Shown here piece after piece: positions 32,060-43,100 of a stretch of DNA of 64,000 bases. The DNA lies in assembly GCA_024509875.1 (NCBI GenBank), contig JAMPIV010006395.1:620001-684000 (forward strand), written 5' to 3'. Each line of letters opens with the position of its first letter. Position 1 is the first letter of the stretch. Below the pieces are notes generated by a model. It had not been told where the DNA came from. It was given only the letters and a program-made list of their open reading frames with translations, and did no database searches. The DNA comes from Oreohelix idahoensis (lineage: Eukaryota > Mollusca > Gastropoda > Stylommatophora > Oreohelicidae). A program made the translations under genes and the position numbers.

Positions 32060-33083
32060 CCCTCTGTAAAAAGTGGATACGGACTTGTACAATGTCACTG
32101 CTGTGTTAATTGATACCAGGCATGCTCCAGTCTACCCAGCGGTACTGTAAATGGGTAACTCACTCTAGTCCTGAGTTAGGGAAGGCAAAGGCCGCTGTAA
32201 GAAGTAGTTTCCCTCTGAGGCTCCAGGAGGAGCAGGCCCTTAACTTGGTCAATTCAACCGACGCAGGATGGTGTAAATATGGAGTGAGAGTGTAGAGTGT
32301 TATTAACGCGAATGATGGAATGTTCGTATCTTGACCAATCTAAAGCACTCATTCACTCATGTCTATAAGGCACCAATGCAGACTGCTGGAATCTTTTCAT
32401 ACAGTTTATTCAGACGCACATACTGGGACAGAACGAATAGATCATAAGTACATGTTGACACATCGATCTTCAGGCATGAATAGTAGATCCCATGTCATGG
32501 GACATTCAAATATAATGGGTGGTACAAAACAGCATTCAATGTTATACATTATGGCCGCATCCCCTATCTGACTGAACGCGTCAGTAAAGGCGGATCGGTA
32601 AACAACTGAAGAGTTCGATGGACGAACCTTCTTTCCCTTGCTAAGTTCTTAGGTTGCTTATGTTCAATGTTTATATCATACTGTGAAACCACGATAAGGG
32701 GTTTTCATATAAATGAGATCTCCATGCCACTGTCCGAATAGTAAGATACACGACCCGTTCTCTGGACAGTGATCTATAATGATGACAGGAATACAAAAAT
32801 GGCCTCCTTCCCTGAGCTTTCGCTCACTCGCCCAGCAGAAGAATAATCATCAGCCAAAGTTGATTCAAAACTTGAATAAGTATAACTTTTCTAGAGTTAC
32901 TATACAGTCCCTTTGTCAGAAGGTTACTTCTTGAAGACATAAGCGCTGATGGAACCTGTCATCTACAACAATGTCTAGTTAAACGACCAACGATGCACGA
33001 AAATACGTTGCTTCCTCTAGGTCTAACCATAAGGAGATCGTCAAAAGGGTGTGGATTTACCTTGAGTCCGAATAGTACATAAT

Positions 33084-33610
33084 ACAGTACATGAGGAGAG
33101 TCTCTAACACTATAATCTTGTAGAAACACAATCTCCTACTGAAGAAATCACTTCATAAATCATTTTCCACTCTAGAAAGGACCACCCCTGGAAATGCGTG
33201 ACCAGCCATTGTAGGCGGCAATATCGGAACTCATCACGACTCGCCAAGACAACCAATACCTCCGCTAGAGCGGCATAAAGAATATAGTCCTGCCTACCCA
33301 TACAAAATATACAATATAGGACTGAATCTACTTGCACTAATAATATGTAATACATATGAATTCAGGCCATAAACATTCTAAGAACGATCAATCTATTTTC
33401 TGGCTATGACAAATGATGAATGCCAAAATATAAGTATTCTTACGCCCGATTAATATCAAGGGAGATTATCCATATAATCAAACATGGACTATCTGTCATC
33501 TTTACAAAAGAAAGCATTTTCGTACCCAATTAAATACAACAATATATTTTCCATATTAAATAGACATATCGACATTTGTAATCTGTGCATTCAAAAATAT
33601 GTATGCAACA
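33084..33610 (+). repeat. Direct repeat C, copy 1
   Basis: ACAGTACATGAGGAGAGTCT to AAAATATGTATGCAACA. The second copy at 34293-34832 carries an extra 13 bp (GTATAAATCAAAC-like) near 34690. It is the probable terminal part of an LTR. Confidence 0.85.
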
Positions 33611-33912
33611 GATTACCACACCCCCCGGGAAAAAAAAATGGTACTTTTTTTTTTTGAAATACATCCAGGAGCAACATACAATAGGCTCACAACGCACGAA
33701 TAACAATGCGCAGATGATAAGCATTCCAAACAAATGTAACGCCTAATGTAAGGAAAAGTCGTCATATAGCACGACCAATGAGAATCTATCTCAGGATTCA
33801 GAGAAAATTTTTTTCTCTGAGTATAAATATCTCCAGAGAGGTGTCACCAACGCATAACACAATACTGGCAATGCCACAATTTGTACAATAGTTCATCTTA
33901 GGTATCTTAACA

Positions 33913-34295
33913 TTATGATCTATTCGTTCTGTCCCAGTATGTGCGTCTGAATAAACTGTATGAAAAGATTCCAGCAGTCTGCATTGGTGCCTTATAGACA
34001 TGAGTGAATGAGTGCTTTAGATTGGTCAAGATACGAACATTCCATCATTCGCGTTAATAACACTCTAAACTCTCACTCCATATTTACACCATCCTGCGTC
34101 GGTTGAATTGACCAAGTTAAGGGCCTGCTCCTCCTGGAGCCTCAGAGGGAAACTACTTCTTACAGCTGCCTTTGCCTTCCCTAACTCAGGACTAGAGTGA
34201 GTTACCCATTTACAGTACCGCTGGGTAGACTGGAGCATGCCTGGTATCAATTAACACAGCAGTGACATTGTACAAGTCCGTATCCACTTTTTACA
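33913..34295 (-). repeat. Inverted copy of 32065-32448
   Basis: Reads in reverse from GATCTATTCGTTCTGTCCCA to TCCACTTTTTACA. Only a few mismatches against the left end (for example GGCCGCTGTAAG versus GGCAGCTGTAAG), so it formed recently. The two could pair as a 380-bp stem. Confidence 0.88.
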
Positions 34296-34832
34296 GTACA
34301 TGAGGAGAGTCTCTAACACTATAATCTTGTAGAAACACAATCTCCTACTGAAGAAATCACTTCATAAATCATTTTCCACTCTAGAAAGGACCACCCCTGG
34401 AAATGCGTGACCAGCCATTGTAGGCGGCAATATCGGAACTCATCACGACTCGCCAAGACAACCAATACCTCCGCTAGAGCGGCATAAAGAATATAGTCCT
34501 GCCTACCCATACAAAATATACAATATAGGACTGAATCTACTTGCACTAATAATATGTAATACATATGAATTCAGGCCATAAACATTCTGAGAACGATCAA
34601 TCTATTTTCTGGCTATGACAAATGATGAATGCCAAAATATAAGTATTCTTACGCCCGATCAATATCAAGGGAGATTATCCATATAATCAAACGTATAAAT
34701 CAAACATGGATTATCTGTCATCTTTACAAAAGAAAGCATTTTCGTACCCAATTAAATACAACAATATATTTTCCATATTAAATAGACATATCGACATTTG
34801 TAATCTGTGCATTAAAAAATATGTATGCAACA
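34293..34832 (+). repeat. Direct repeat C, copy 2
   Basis: Near-identical to 33084-33610, ending exactly at the element border next to the CCCTC target duplication. It joins the inverted block 33913-34295 at a shared ACA. Confidence 0.85.
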
Positions 34833-34837
34833 CCCTC

Positions 34838-35650
34838 AGTATTTTCCATAAACTGTCCCTATGTATACTGTCAAAAGCCTCTTCAAAATCAACGAAATTA
34901 ATGTACGGCTGTCTTTGCCATTCTGAGCACTGCTCTATAATGTTCCTGAGGGTAAATATATGATCTACACATCTTCTGTTCTTTCTAAATCCTGCTTGTT
35001 CTTTCCTCAGTTTGTGATCTACTGCCTTTGAAATTCTCTGTATAATTATCCTGCCTAGTATTTTGCTGGGAACTGAGAGGAGAGTGATTCCTCTCCAATT
35101 ATTGCAGTCTGCAAGATCTCCTTTTTGGGCAATTTGACAATTATTCCTTTGTTCCACTCCGTTGGTGTTGTCCCTGTTTTCCAGACTTGTGCAAATAGTG
35201 GTTCTAATAGTTCTGCTGCTAGCTCAGGGTCTGTCTTAAATAGCTCTGCATTTAAGTTATCATGGCCAGGAGCTTTTCCGTTCTTCAACCCTTTAATTGC
35301 TGTGATGACTTATTCTTTTCGTGGAGTGTCTGTATTAACATCTAGATCGTTTTCAGCATCAGGAACATTCAATTTCAATTGTGTCTGGTGGTTCCTTGTT
35401 CAGAGTTTCTCTGAAGTGCTCTGCCCATCTTGTTTCCTGTCCCTCTGCTGTCGTGATGAGATTACCTTGCTTATCTCTTACTAATGTAATATTGTTTGGA
35501 CCTCGTTTTCCGCTGATGAATTTAGTTATTTTGTATACTGGGCTTTGTTCATTTCTCAGTGCTGCCTCTTCTGCCTGTCTTGCAAGATCGTCTAGGAAAT
35601 TCCTTTTGTTGGCTCGGGTTTGGCGTTTAACTTTCTTGTCCAGCTGACTG
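34838..35650 (-). pseudogene. LINE-A reverse transcriptase, N-terminal half
   Basis: Minus strand: ANKRNFLDDLARQ-like start near 35600, MKNGKAPGHDNLNAELFKTD (RT motif 0), VWKTGTTPTEWNKGIIVKLP, then in another frame NNWRGITLLSVPSKILGRII, LRKEQAGFRKNRRCVDHIFT and FVDFEEAFDSIHRDSLWKIL (first catalytic Asp region). The frame breaks near 35140, and again where the 2.77-kb element sits directly after WKIL. Confidence 0.82.
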
Positions 35651-35812
35651 TACTGTTCGCTATATAGTTGCTTTAACCTGGGGGACTTCGCGGGCAGGGG
35701 TCAGACTAAAGCAGACACCCTGGTCCTCCAGGTTGGGGGTTTTAGCATAGGGCTGACACCCCTGTCTATGTAAAAAAAAATGAAGTTACGGAAACGAAAA
35801 AAAAAAAAAAAA

Positions 35813-35906
35813 ATTAGGATGTATATTATGTAGTTAATTCAAGATAATAATTTTGATTTCCGATATCAAAATATGGTTTCATCTCCCCACTCTACTCAGT
35901 CCAAAT
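35813..35906 (-). pseudogene. RNase H LINE 3' tail piece between LINE-A and the ORF1 element
   Basis: ATGTAGTTAATTCAAGATAA and CTACTCAGTCCAAATAGAGT match 14950-15035 in the other copy. On its left the same sequence continues at 30950-30998 (CAACCCTTGATGGGTTATAA). On its right it continues at 38690. Both interruptions are therefore insertions into one old LINE. Confidence 0.7.
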
Positions 35907-36133
35907 AGAGTAAATAAAGAAATGTAAAAATGGTATGATTGTATTTATGCCTGCCCCTTTCACTTCCCTCCCAAAAAAACAGAGAAAAGAGAAAACAAAA
36001 GGGTCTCGCAGCTATCATGATGTTAACAAGGGAGAGGAAGTGTGGGAAAGCCTGGGATTACACCTAATCCACCAATCCATAACCACATACGTCTTCCTTT
36101 TTTCGTGTGAAGACAGCACTATACTAAAACGAG

Positions 36134-36149
36134 CGTCCTTTTCAGGACG
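36134..36149 (+). other. 6-bp-stem hairpin, 5' side of ORF1 element
   Basis: CGTCCTTTTCAGGACG: stem CGTCCT/AGGACG, loop TTTC. Identical to the hairpin next to the (GAA)n tail in the SINE-G copies. Confidence 0.7.
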
Positions 36150-36174
36150 AACACAGCCATCAGAACTCACTAAA

Positions 36175-38376
36175 ATGACTCGTACCAAGCCAAAAGCGAA
36201 AAAGAGGAAAGTATACACAAGCCCTCAAACACTTGTCAGCAGCATCAAGCAAGAACCAACGAAGAACAAACAGAGTCAACCAGAGAGCAAGAATACTCCA
36301 ACTACCAACTTCGTGGCCAGTCCTTCTCAGAAGGCAAACAAAGCAACCGTTGATGCTACAACCGATGAGCGACCCAAAGCTTCGAAGGAAAAGGACAAGA
36401 GCAGACTGCCGGAGAGCAGTGCGGCCCCAAGTGCTAGCGTGGAAGAAGATGATGATGAAGACCCAGAACGTACAGAAATATTGAGAGCGTTACAACAGTT
36501 GGAGCAGATGACGAAAAGAATACAGAAAAGGGCAGAAGCACACGTCTCTGGCCAATATTATAAAGACCCAGAATATAAAGACATGTTGAGAGCGCATCAA
36601 CAGATAAAACAGATGCAGGAAAGACGAGAGAAAAGAAGACAGGAGCCTGAATCCATGGGGCCACCACCGCACTTACCCGAATCGTCAACAGAAACCCTAT
36701 CTACCACAGAGATGCTGCATCAAATACCGTTGACACCACCACACGATGCCGAGATGACAGCCGACCCACCTGCAAGCACCAGGAAAGAACTGACAGAGAC
36801 AGCTCCTCAGCAAAGACAGATACAAGAGGAAGATATCGAAGAGACCAATATAGATACACTTCGAAGAATTGACGACGGAGACGAGTTCCTTAGGCTCGCT
36901 CAAGAAGCGATAGTAGAAGTAGACCCAGGAGTGCTGAACATCGAAAACACTGAGAAGCAAGCTACCATTCCTGGTCCTAAGGAAACAACAGCAGACAACT
37001 CAAGGGTCCAGAAACAAGATATAACACCTTATAACAAAGAACGGGAGAAAGATTCGAGCCAAGACTGTGGAGGGGAACAAAGATCAAACACCAAAGGGAC
37101 CAATAACGCAGAAACGATACGGGAGAGAATCGTAAAGATCACCCAGACGTCAGGAAGCGAGGCCTCACTCAGGGCCCTACCCGACAACAAGGTGATCAAC
37201 ATCCTCGAGGTGATAACTGGAAGAAGAGGTATCGCTAAAGTAGGGAGGCACGAAAAGGGAGTCGTGCTTTTACTCAACAAAACAGACAAAATCACCTCGC
37301 TGATGACCGAACTGGAATCTAGCCCAAAAGAAGTCCAGTTGCCCCACCAAATAAAAGTGGTGGTGGAGAAATACATAACAACAAAGAAGTTGGTCATCAG
37401 AGGGGTGGATACCAGCTGTTCCGAAGCCGAGGTCCACAGACGCCTTCAGGATGAAAACGCAAATCTAAAAATCAAGCAGGTCGAGAGACTAAAAACCTGG
37501 GCCAAGAAAGATACCAATCTGATGATAGTTACGGTAGAAGGGTCGACAAGACCCGAGAGACTGACGCTCGAAACCACAACCAAAAAGACAGAAGCCTATA
37601 TCCCTCCGGTGATGCAGTGCTCCAACTGCCAGCAGTTCTCGCACACAAAGAAGACGTGCAGGAGGGATGCAGTCTGTCGATATTGTGCGGGTGGCCACCC
37701 ATACCGCGATTGTCCCAAGGCGAAGGAGGACAACAACTACAAAGCAATAAACTCAAACCGCTCCTGTGCAAACTGCCTCGGAAACCATGGGGCTAGATAC
37801 CGAGGCTGCCCGATGTTCCAGGAAACCAAGAGCATCCTGAAGGAAGCGGTTTCCAAAAACATCCCCTTCAAGGAGGCAAAACACAGAGTGGCTACGGATA
37901 TTGCAGATAAACAACGCACAATAGACAGACGACAGTTACACAAGCTGACCGCTGAAGTCAGAGAAATGAAAATAAAGCTGCGAATCGAAAACAGCAAGCA
38001 AGCCGCCGAAGAACCAACCGACAGTGGAGAAGATGCGATAAACATGCAGAACATAAAACACGTGATGGAAGAAATGAAAAGAATCCAGCAACAAGTAGAA
38101 ACAGATGTCAAGAAGCTGAAAGAGCTGACAGAAGAAAACACAAAAATACTCAAAAGAATAGAAGCAGAAAGAATAGCCATTGAGAAAATATCATCAAACA
38201 GCATGCGAGAAACTAAAACGAACAACCAAGCAGTAAAAGAAATCATACAAGAAACGCTAGAACAGCTACTACCAACGATAATTGAAAAAGCACTGTCACA
38301 GATACAGGAGAGCAAGAAGACAAAAGCAACAGAAACTAAGAGCGTAGAAACACACAAAACCAAACAAGCCAGATAG
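36175..38376 (+). CDS. Gag-like ORF1 protein of a non-LTR retrotransposon (intact, 733 aa)
   Basis: ORF1 proteins of this kind bind LINE RNA and act with ORF2 in the retrotransposition particle. The start chosen is MTRTKPKAKKRKVYT at 36175, after the 5' hairpin; the frame is open from 35935 but the extra 80 codons look like leader. Order: a basic, nuclear-signal-like N-terminus; a charged Gln/Glu-rich region with a repeated ALQQLEQMTKRIQKR motif; an RRM/gag-like core (ITTKKLVIRGVDTSCSEAEV); three zinc knuckles near residues 480-545 (CX2CX4HX4C, CX2CX3HX4C, CX2CX3HX6C); and a long C-terminal coiled coil (EMKIKLRIENS to the end). No stop or frameshift in 2.2 kb. An ORF2 is missing from this copy. 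Confidence 0.85.
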   Translation: MTRTKPKAKKRKVYTSPQTLVSSIKQEPTKNKQSQPESKNTPTTNFVASPSQKANKATVDATTDERPKASKEKDKSRLPESSAAPSASVEEDDDEDPERTEILRALQQLEQMTKRIQKRAEAHVSGQYYKDPEYKDMLRAHQQIKQMQERREKRRQEPESMGPPPHLPESSTETLSTTEMLHQIPLTPPHDAEMTADPPASTRKELTETAPQQRQIQEEDIEETNIDTLRRIDDGDEFLRLAQEAIVEVDPGVLNIENTEKQATIPGPKETTADNSRVQKQDITPYNKEREKDSSQDCGGEQRSNTKGTNNAETIRERIVKITQTSGSEASLRALPDNKVINILEVITGRRGIAKVGRHEKGVVLLLNKTDKITSLMTELESSPKEVQLPHQIKVVVEKYITTKKLVIRGVDTSCSEAEVHRRLQDENANLKIKQVERLKTWAKKDTNLMIVTVEGSTRPERLTLETTTKKTEAYIPPVMQCSNCQQFSHTKKTCRRDAVCRYCAGGHPYRDCPKAKEDNNYKAINSNRSCANCLGNHGARYRGCPMFQETKSILKEAVSKNIPFKEAKHRVATDIADKQRTIDRRQLHKLTAEVREMKIKLRIENSKQAAEEPTDSGEDAINMQNIKHVMEEMKRIQQQVETDVKKLKELTEENTKILKRIEAERIAIEKISSNSMRETKTNNQAVKEIIQETLEQLLPTIIEKALSQIQESKKTKATETKSVETHKTKQAR

Positions 38377-38455
38377 TGAGGCAGGACATAAAAAACACCA
38401 TGAGCGCGACACGGCACCACAAACGGACAAAGAGGAACCCAGACAGCCAGCTAGT

Positions 38456-38471
38456 GGTCCTTTTCAGGACC
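38456..38471 (+). other. 6-bp-stem hairpin, 3' side of ORF1 element
   Basis: GGTCCTTTTCAGGACC. Same loop and inner stem as at 36134, but the closing pair is G-C instead of C-G, a compensating change that keeps the stem. Confidence 0.7.
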
Positions 38472-38689
38472 GATCACCTCCAGGACTACGAACGAGATAC
38501 CAGTGAAGACGATAACACCCTATATACCCCAATTATAACCAAACTTTCAGGTTGAACAGGGTATTACAGCAGCATAGTAGACGAAAACAACAACAACAAC
38601 AAAATCCACCAATCATCTGCCATCATCAACATGCACGACGAGACCCTCTTCAGAGTATCACTTTCCCATCACACCACCACTGATCTTTA

Positions 38690-38905
38690 TATATTAATTT
38701 TTGTTCCTGTAATGTTTAACCATATTGTGCAAATCTCTAACTCTGTCTATTCTCAACACTTCTTCTACAGTTATGGATGAATCCGCATGCCCGCAAATAA
38801 TCGAATATTGGTTTTCTCTGTTGTTCATACTTCCTACATTTTAGTACTCTTACATTTTATTCTGGTATGTACGTGATCAGTTTCGTCAAAAACATTCTTT
38901 TTCTT
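38690..38905 (-). pseudogene. RNase H LINE 3' tail, right piece of nest
   Basis: Matches 15045-15230: GATCTTTATATATTAATTTT, ACAGTTATGGATGAATCCGC, AATAATCGAATATTGGTTTT. The minus strand includes a decayed version of the ILDYLQAC tail motif. This is the oldest layer of the 31-39 kb nest. Confidence 0.65.
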
Positions 38906-39234
38906 CTTTCAGTTATCTAAATCTCTCAAAGATGACCCCAAATAAAGACAATAAACTCCCCGTTGTATATTCCCCGTGACGAGATACGACAGTGAAAAAT
39001 AAGATGATCCAGCGGAAAAAAGCCACTCTAAGCCATGTTCATATTTTTTCTGGGTTTTTTTCCCTTCAGTTTCATCAGATTAAAGAACAAATAGTTACTT
39101 TATCGTCCTTGTTGCCGTGTATTTGTTCGCTAACGAAGGCGTATTTGATGCAAATGACCTTCAGTTTTGTTTGTCACTGGCATGCGGTAAATAAGGCCGT
39201 TTATTCATGAATGGGAGCTTTTCGACTGGAGTTA

Positions 39235-39440
39235 CATTTAGTGCGCATGCGTGGAAATGAACCATCTTAAGATTTCTGTACGTCATACATTTGTCGTCTG
39301 TGAGTCCCGGTACGAAGCTTGTAAACAACGTCTATCTTTGTCCTAGGACGGAAAATTGTTTTCAGACAGATGTCACACCACATGAAGAAAATGATGGGAA
39401 TGTGTTTATTTGTCTTTATGTCATGATTCCACAATTAATC
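39235..39440 (+). promoter_or_regulatory. Candidate SH2B promoter / 5' UTR with NRF1-like site
   Basis: TGCGCATGCGTG at 39242-39253 matches the NRF1 palindrome (TGCGCATGCGCA) at 11 of 12 positions. It is 200 bp upstream of the start codon in a locally less AT-rich segment. No TATA box. Regulatory role is inferred. Confidence 0.4.
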
Positions 39441-39449
39441 TGGCTTTAA

Positions 39450-40157
39450 ATGGCAAGTGTGGGCAGCGACGGAGAAGGCGAAAGCATGACAGTTGACTTC
39501 TGCGAAAAACAAGCCTCTAGTTCTGCTCAAAACTTCGTGCATAATTTCCTGGCATTTGATCGGAGTAATCCGGCCGTAGGCCGCACGAGAGACCCTTACG
39601 ATTATGCCAAGAAGTTTACAGAATTTTTCATGAGATACTTTGAATATGAACTTCGACGATCATCATTTCACACATCCAGCAGCCAACACACGGAAGTGAA
39701 TTCTTTGTCAGAGACCCACGCTGTAAGCACAGTCGAGACTAGTGGTCGGACAGGAGAAATTCATCAGGGACAGAATGGTAGCGACCACAATCATCAAACT
39801 CATGCTGACGATTATGAACGGGACAGTAGTCCAGACCGAGGGTCTAGTCCCACACGCAAGCCAGGAAAAGGTATTTTGAGAAGATTCTCATTCAAAAGCA
39901 TTAGAAAATCAAAACTCTTCAAACAAGCAACAGAAGAAGGTGCAGAACCACCGTCACCAAATCCAAGATCAAAGCAAAAGCTGAGAAAAGATGGGAAGCA
40001 TAGAGTGCCCAGTGTACAGCAAGATATCCAGAAGGAAGGAATAGTTAATGTTTTAACGGGTGAGGATGCAAAAGGAAAGTCAAGGTGGGAAAAGACCAGA
40101 CTAGTGTTGGTAAAGAACCAAAGTGGATTCCAAATGGAATTTTACTCACCACCAAAG
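39450..40157 (+). CDS. SH2B: SH2B exon: dimerization domain, basic region, PH start
   Basis: The ATG is directly preceded by an in-frame TAA. Residues 16-70 form the Phe zipper: DFCEKQA, then F29, F33, F36, and [18 protein letters not shown] with F56, F59, F60, F64. A Ser/His-rich stretch follows. A basic region around residues 137-160 ([20 protein letters not shown]) resembles the polybasic nuclear/membrane segment of SH2B1. From about residue 200, [20 protein letters not shown] begins the PH domain. The donor is AAG/GTAATG, phase 0. Confidence 0.95.
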
Positions 40158-43100
40158 GTAATGTACTAATAATAAATTAGTGTTGCAATAAATTTAAGTC
40201 TTGTGGATGTATGCACACACATACACATATCGACTTAGTCATTTACTTGCTGTTTTGTAATGAAAATAAATGTGTCAGTATTTAGGCCAAAGCCTACTTC
40301 TAGGCGGTTGGTAATTTTTAAGCTAAAATGATTTTCCTTCAAATTCGCTACTGTTAATTCATTACTTTGAAGGGCTGAAGTGAAGAACAGTTGGACTGTG
40401 TTTTTCCCCAAATATCTGTAGGGTTAAAATGAACAGTTGGACGTATGTTTGATTTCTCCAAATATGTATAGGATTGAAATGAACAGTGTGCCGTCTGTTT
40501 GATACAGCCGTAAAAAAGAATCCAGAGACACAGTAAACAGGGGTTAGGATTAGGTATCCTAACCCTTAATCCTAGCCCTAACGATGTTGGTGACTTACTT
40601 ACTGGGATGATATTGAAGAACACAACGCACTGTTCTTCATTTCAACTGTCTGTTGATCAGGCGGCCACTTAAGTCACCCGCATCAATTCTGCCGTAAAAA
40701 AAGAATTCAGTGACACAGTAATAATGGGTTCGTGGTAGGTTTAAGAACCCTAACCGCCTAGGCAACCTAATTGGCCGCCGGTTAGTTAAACATTCTGCTA
40801 AATCAGACGTAATTTCCACTATTCTTCATTTCTACCCATTTCAGCTCTCCATGGAGCAAAGGCCTTCAGCTAATACATTCCTTCCTGTGCCATTTGTTCA
40901 GGGTCTGTCCATGTCTTCTTTATACTCTTTGTGTCTCTCCAGTTCCCATATCCATATTTGGGTTTCCTCCACATCTCTTCCTCTGGGAGTTCCAGAACAG
41001 CTACTGCTGTATAATACTATCGCTTGGTGTTGTCATTTTGTGTTCTATTGAACTTCAGCTTCTTCTCCTAACATATTATCACATTGGTATTTTATCTGTT
41101 CTTTTCATCAGTTCCATATTGGTGATCTTGTCATACTATTTCAATTCTTCCATTCTGTCCAAGTACATATTTATGAAAGTCTTTTTCTTTTAGATGGTCA
41201 GTTTTGTTATTCTCCAAGTTTCACAGCCATAAAGTAGGACTGGCTTAACTTTTGTGTTGCACTTGATTTCTTTTGATTTTCATAAATTTTCTAATCTTCT
41301 TCTTCCTCGTTCGTCCTGAAAAGTACGTTGGTTGCGTTGTGTCCGTTTACACCGGAGCTGCGATATCTGCGCCTTTCGGCTGACACATCCGACTTCAGCA
41401 CGGCATTTTTTGGGACCGGGTTTGCCTTCCCTCTTCAATCCCTACTCTCTCAGCCAGACTGCAGTGATGCAGCCTGTTTCCAGGACCACCACGTGGAGGT
41501 GGAGTAGGGTGTTGGTCAGCTCTGGTTCGCTGACCCTGACGCAAGCAGTCAAGCTATGGGTCGCTGACTGCATTCTCTATTGCTGCATCTTTGGGCCCCG
41601 CTCTTGCTTTTTATAAGCATATTTTGATGTCTGTGTGTACGTTGCTGCCAGGATTGACTGATGTATATAATTCCATATCATACTTCTTTCAGATAGCCAT
41701 ATCTATCTGTCTTGTAAAGGTGGCAGTTCACGTTAAGGCATCTCTCGTCACCAGACAATTTCTCCCTCGACTGGGTTGAAAGTCACGCTGCTATCCTGCT
41801 CGTCTCATGGAGGTGACAGTTTTGAAGTACATCTGTCAGATTTTCAATTTGTTGTACAGATGGTATCTGAGTCTGCAGTGGTCAGTTCTAGTCTGAAAAT
41901 TATCACGTGGTCTATTCTTGGTAATGTATAGTATGGTTCTGCAGTATTGGACTATCTTCTTCTTCTTTGATCCTTAGCCGCCGACCGTCAAAAGCAGTCA
42001 GTGGCCATCACGCCAAGTGGCGTCTTGTAGGGCAACAACAAATTGATTCCACTTTGCTCGGTCGGCGGCCATCCTTCGTACAGTGCCCCAACTCTGGTTC
42101 ATTCTTTGCATCTCAGCCTCCACAGTCCTCCGCCAGGTTGTTTTTGGTCGGCCTCTCTTTCGTTTTCCTTCAGGGGTCTAAAGCATAGCTGTTCTTGTGA
42201 TGACATCGGGGTCTCTTCTGAGGACATGGCCAACCCAGCTCCAGCGTCTACCAGCTATGATGGTGTGCATGTCCTCTTGCTTGCTCCGAGTAAGTAGATC
42301 TTGGTTGGTGATGGTATTCGGCCAAAAGATTCTGTGAATTTTTCTTAGGCATGTTGTGTGAAAAGAGGACAATTTCGACATTTCCTTCTCTGTAACTCTC
42401 CAGCATTCCGCACCATGTATTGGACTATGGGTGTTCGTTAAGCCATTTTTCTGTATAGTTATTTCTGAATATTACTGTTATCTCTTCACATATAGTACTG
42501 TCTTCTGTTTGGATTTTACTTCCTGCTTTGGCAAGTAAATTCATTGTTTTTTATTGTTCCTGAAGGCTGTGATGACTGATAGTGAAGAGCCTTTACCTTG
42601 TCTCTAGCAAAATCATCATTTTCCATGATGGTAATTGATATGATCTGGCTATTGTTTGTCAATTTTATTTTCATAATTGGTGTATTTTCAAACCAGTTGC
42701 TGTGACCTCTCATCAAGTTCACATTTCTGCTGCCACCTGTTTTTTTTTTCTTCTAGAACCGTGCCATCAGTTCTATAACACTGAAGAATTCTCTTTATTA
42801 CATCTATTGACAAAGATTGTTGCATAAAATACTTTTAATTTTATGGAATGCTGCATTTGCATAGGCCATTCTCCTCTTCACTTCCTAGATTAATCTTCCA
42901 TTTGGTATTATTAACTTGCCTAGAGATTTTAACTGTTGACGTGTTTCCAAACTGTCTCATATATTTTGATGGTTCATTCATAAGAAGTTTTTTTCTTCAA
43001 GATGACCATTCATCATTATCATTATTTCCCCATTTACTCCTGATAGAGCATGGAGCCAACATTGCAACTGGTCCCTTTGAGAAAGCCTGCATCAAAGCAT

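Larger units (their letters stand above)
32065..34832. mobile_element. TG...CA element with 5-bp target duplication nested in LINE-A
   Basis: The inserted block starts TGTAAAAAGTGGATACGG and ends ATGTATGCAACA. CCCTC is duplicated at 32060-32064 and 34833-34837, and LINE-A continues on both sides. Such ends and target length fit an LTR retrotransposon. Inside, 33084-33610 recurs directly at 34293-34832 (13-bp indel, otherwise nearly identical), and 32065-32448 recurs inverted at 33913-34295. The simplest reading is one 1546-bp LTR (32065-33610), about 300 bp of internal sequence, and a rearranged second LTR. No coding region was found. Confidence 0.6.
30999..35812 (-). mobile_element. LINE-A copy with 10-bp target duplication, itself interrupted
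   Basis: ATTAGGATGT is found at 30989-30998 and 35813-35822, flanking the LINE and joining two pieces of an older RNase H LINE tail. The 3' end (plus-strand left) begins with TTCTTCTTCTTTGATCC, the (GAA)n tail. ORF2 fragments are at 31040-32059 and 34838-35650. A 2768-bp element sits between them (32065-34832). Removing it leaves about 2.05 kb of LINE. Confidence 0.8.
35907..38689 (+). mobile_element. ORF1-only LINE inserted in the RNase H LINE tail
   Basis: The flanking tail GTCCAAATAGAG (35894-35905) and TGATCTTTATATATTAATTT (38685-) are adjacent in the copy at 15030-15055, so what lies between was inserted. It contains a 5' hairpin (36134-36149), the ORF1 below, a 3' hairpin (38456-38471) and an AACAACAACAAC stretch near 38590. 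No ORF2 follows. Exact ends and target duplication were not resolved. Confidence 0.6.

Noticed and set aside
37737..38420. 227-codon frame on the minus strand
   Set aside because: Antisense shadow of the Lys/Glu-rich coiled coil of ORF1; Leu/Phe/Ser-rich, no domain.
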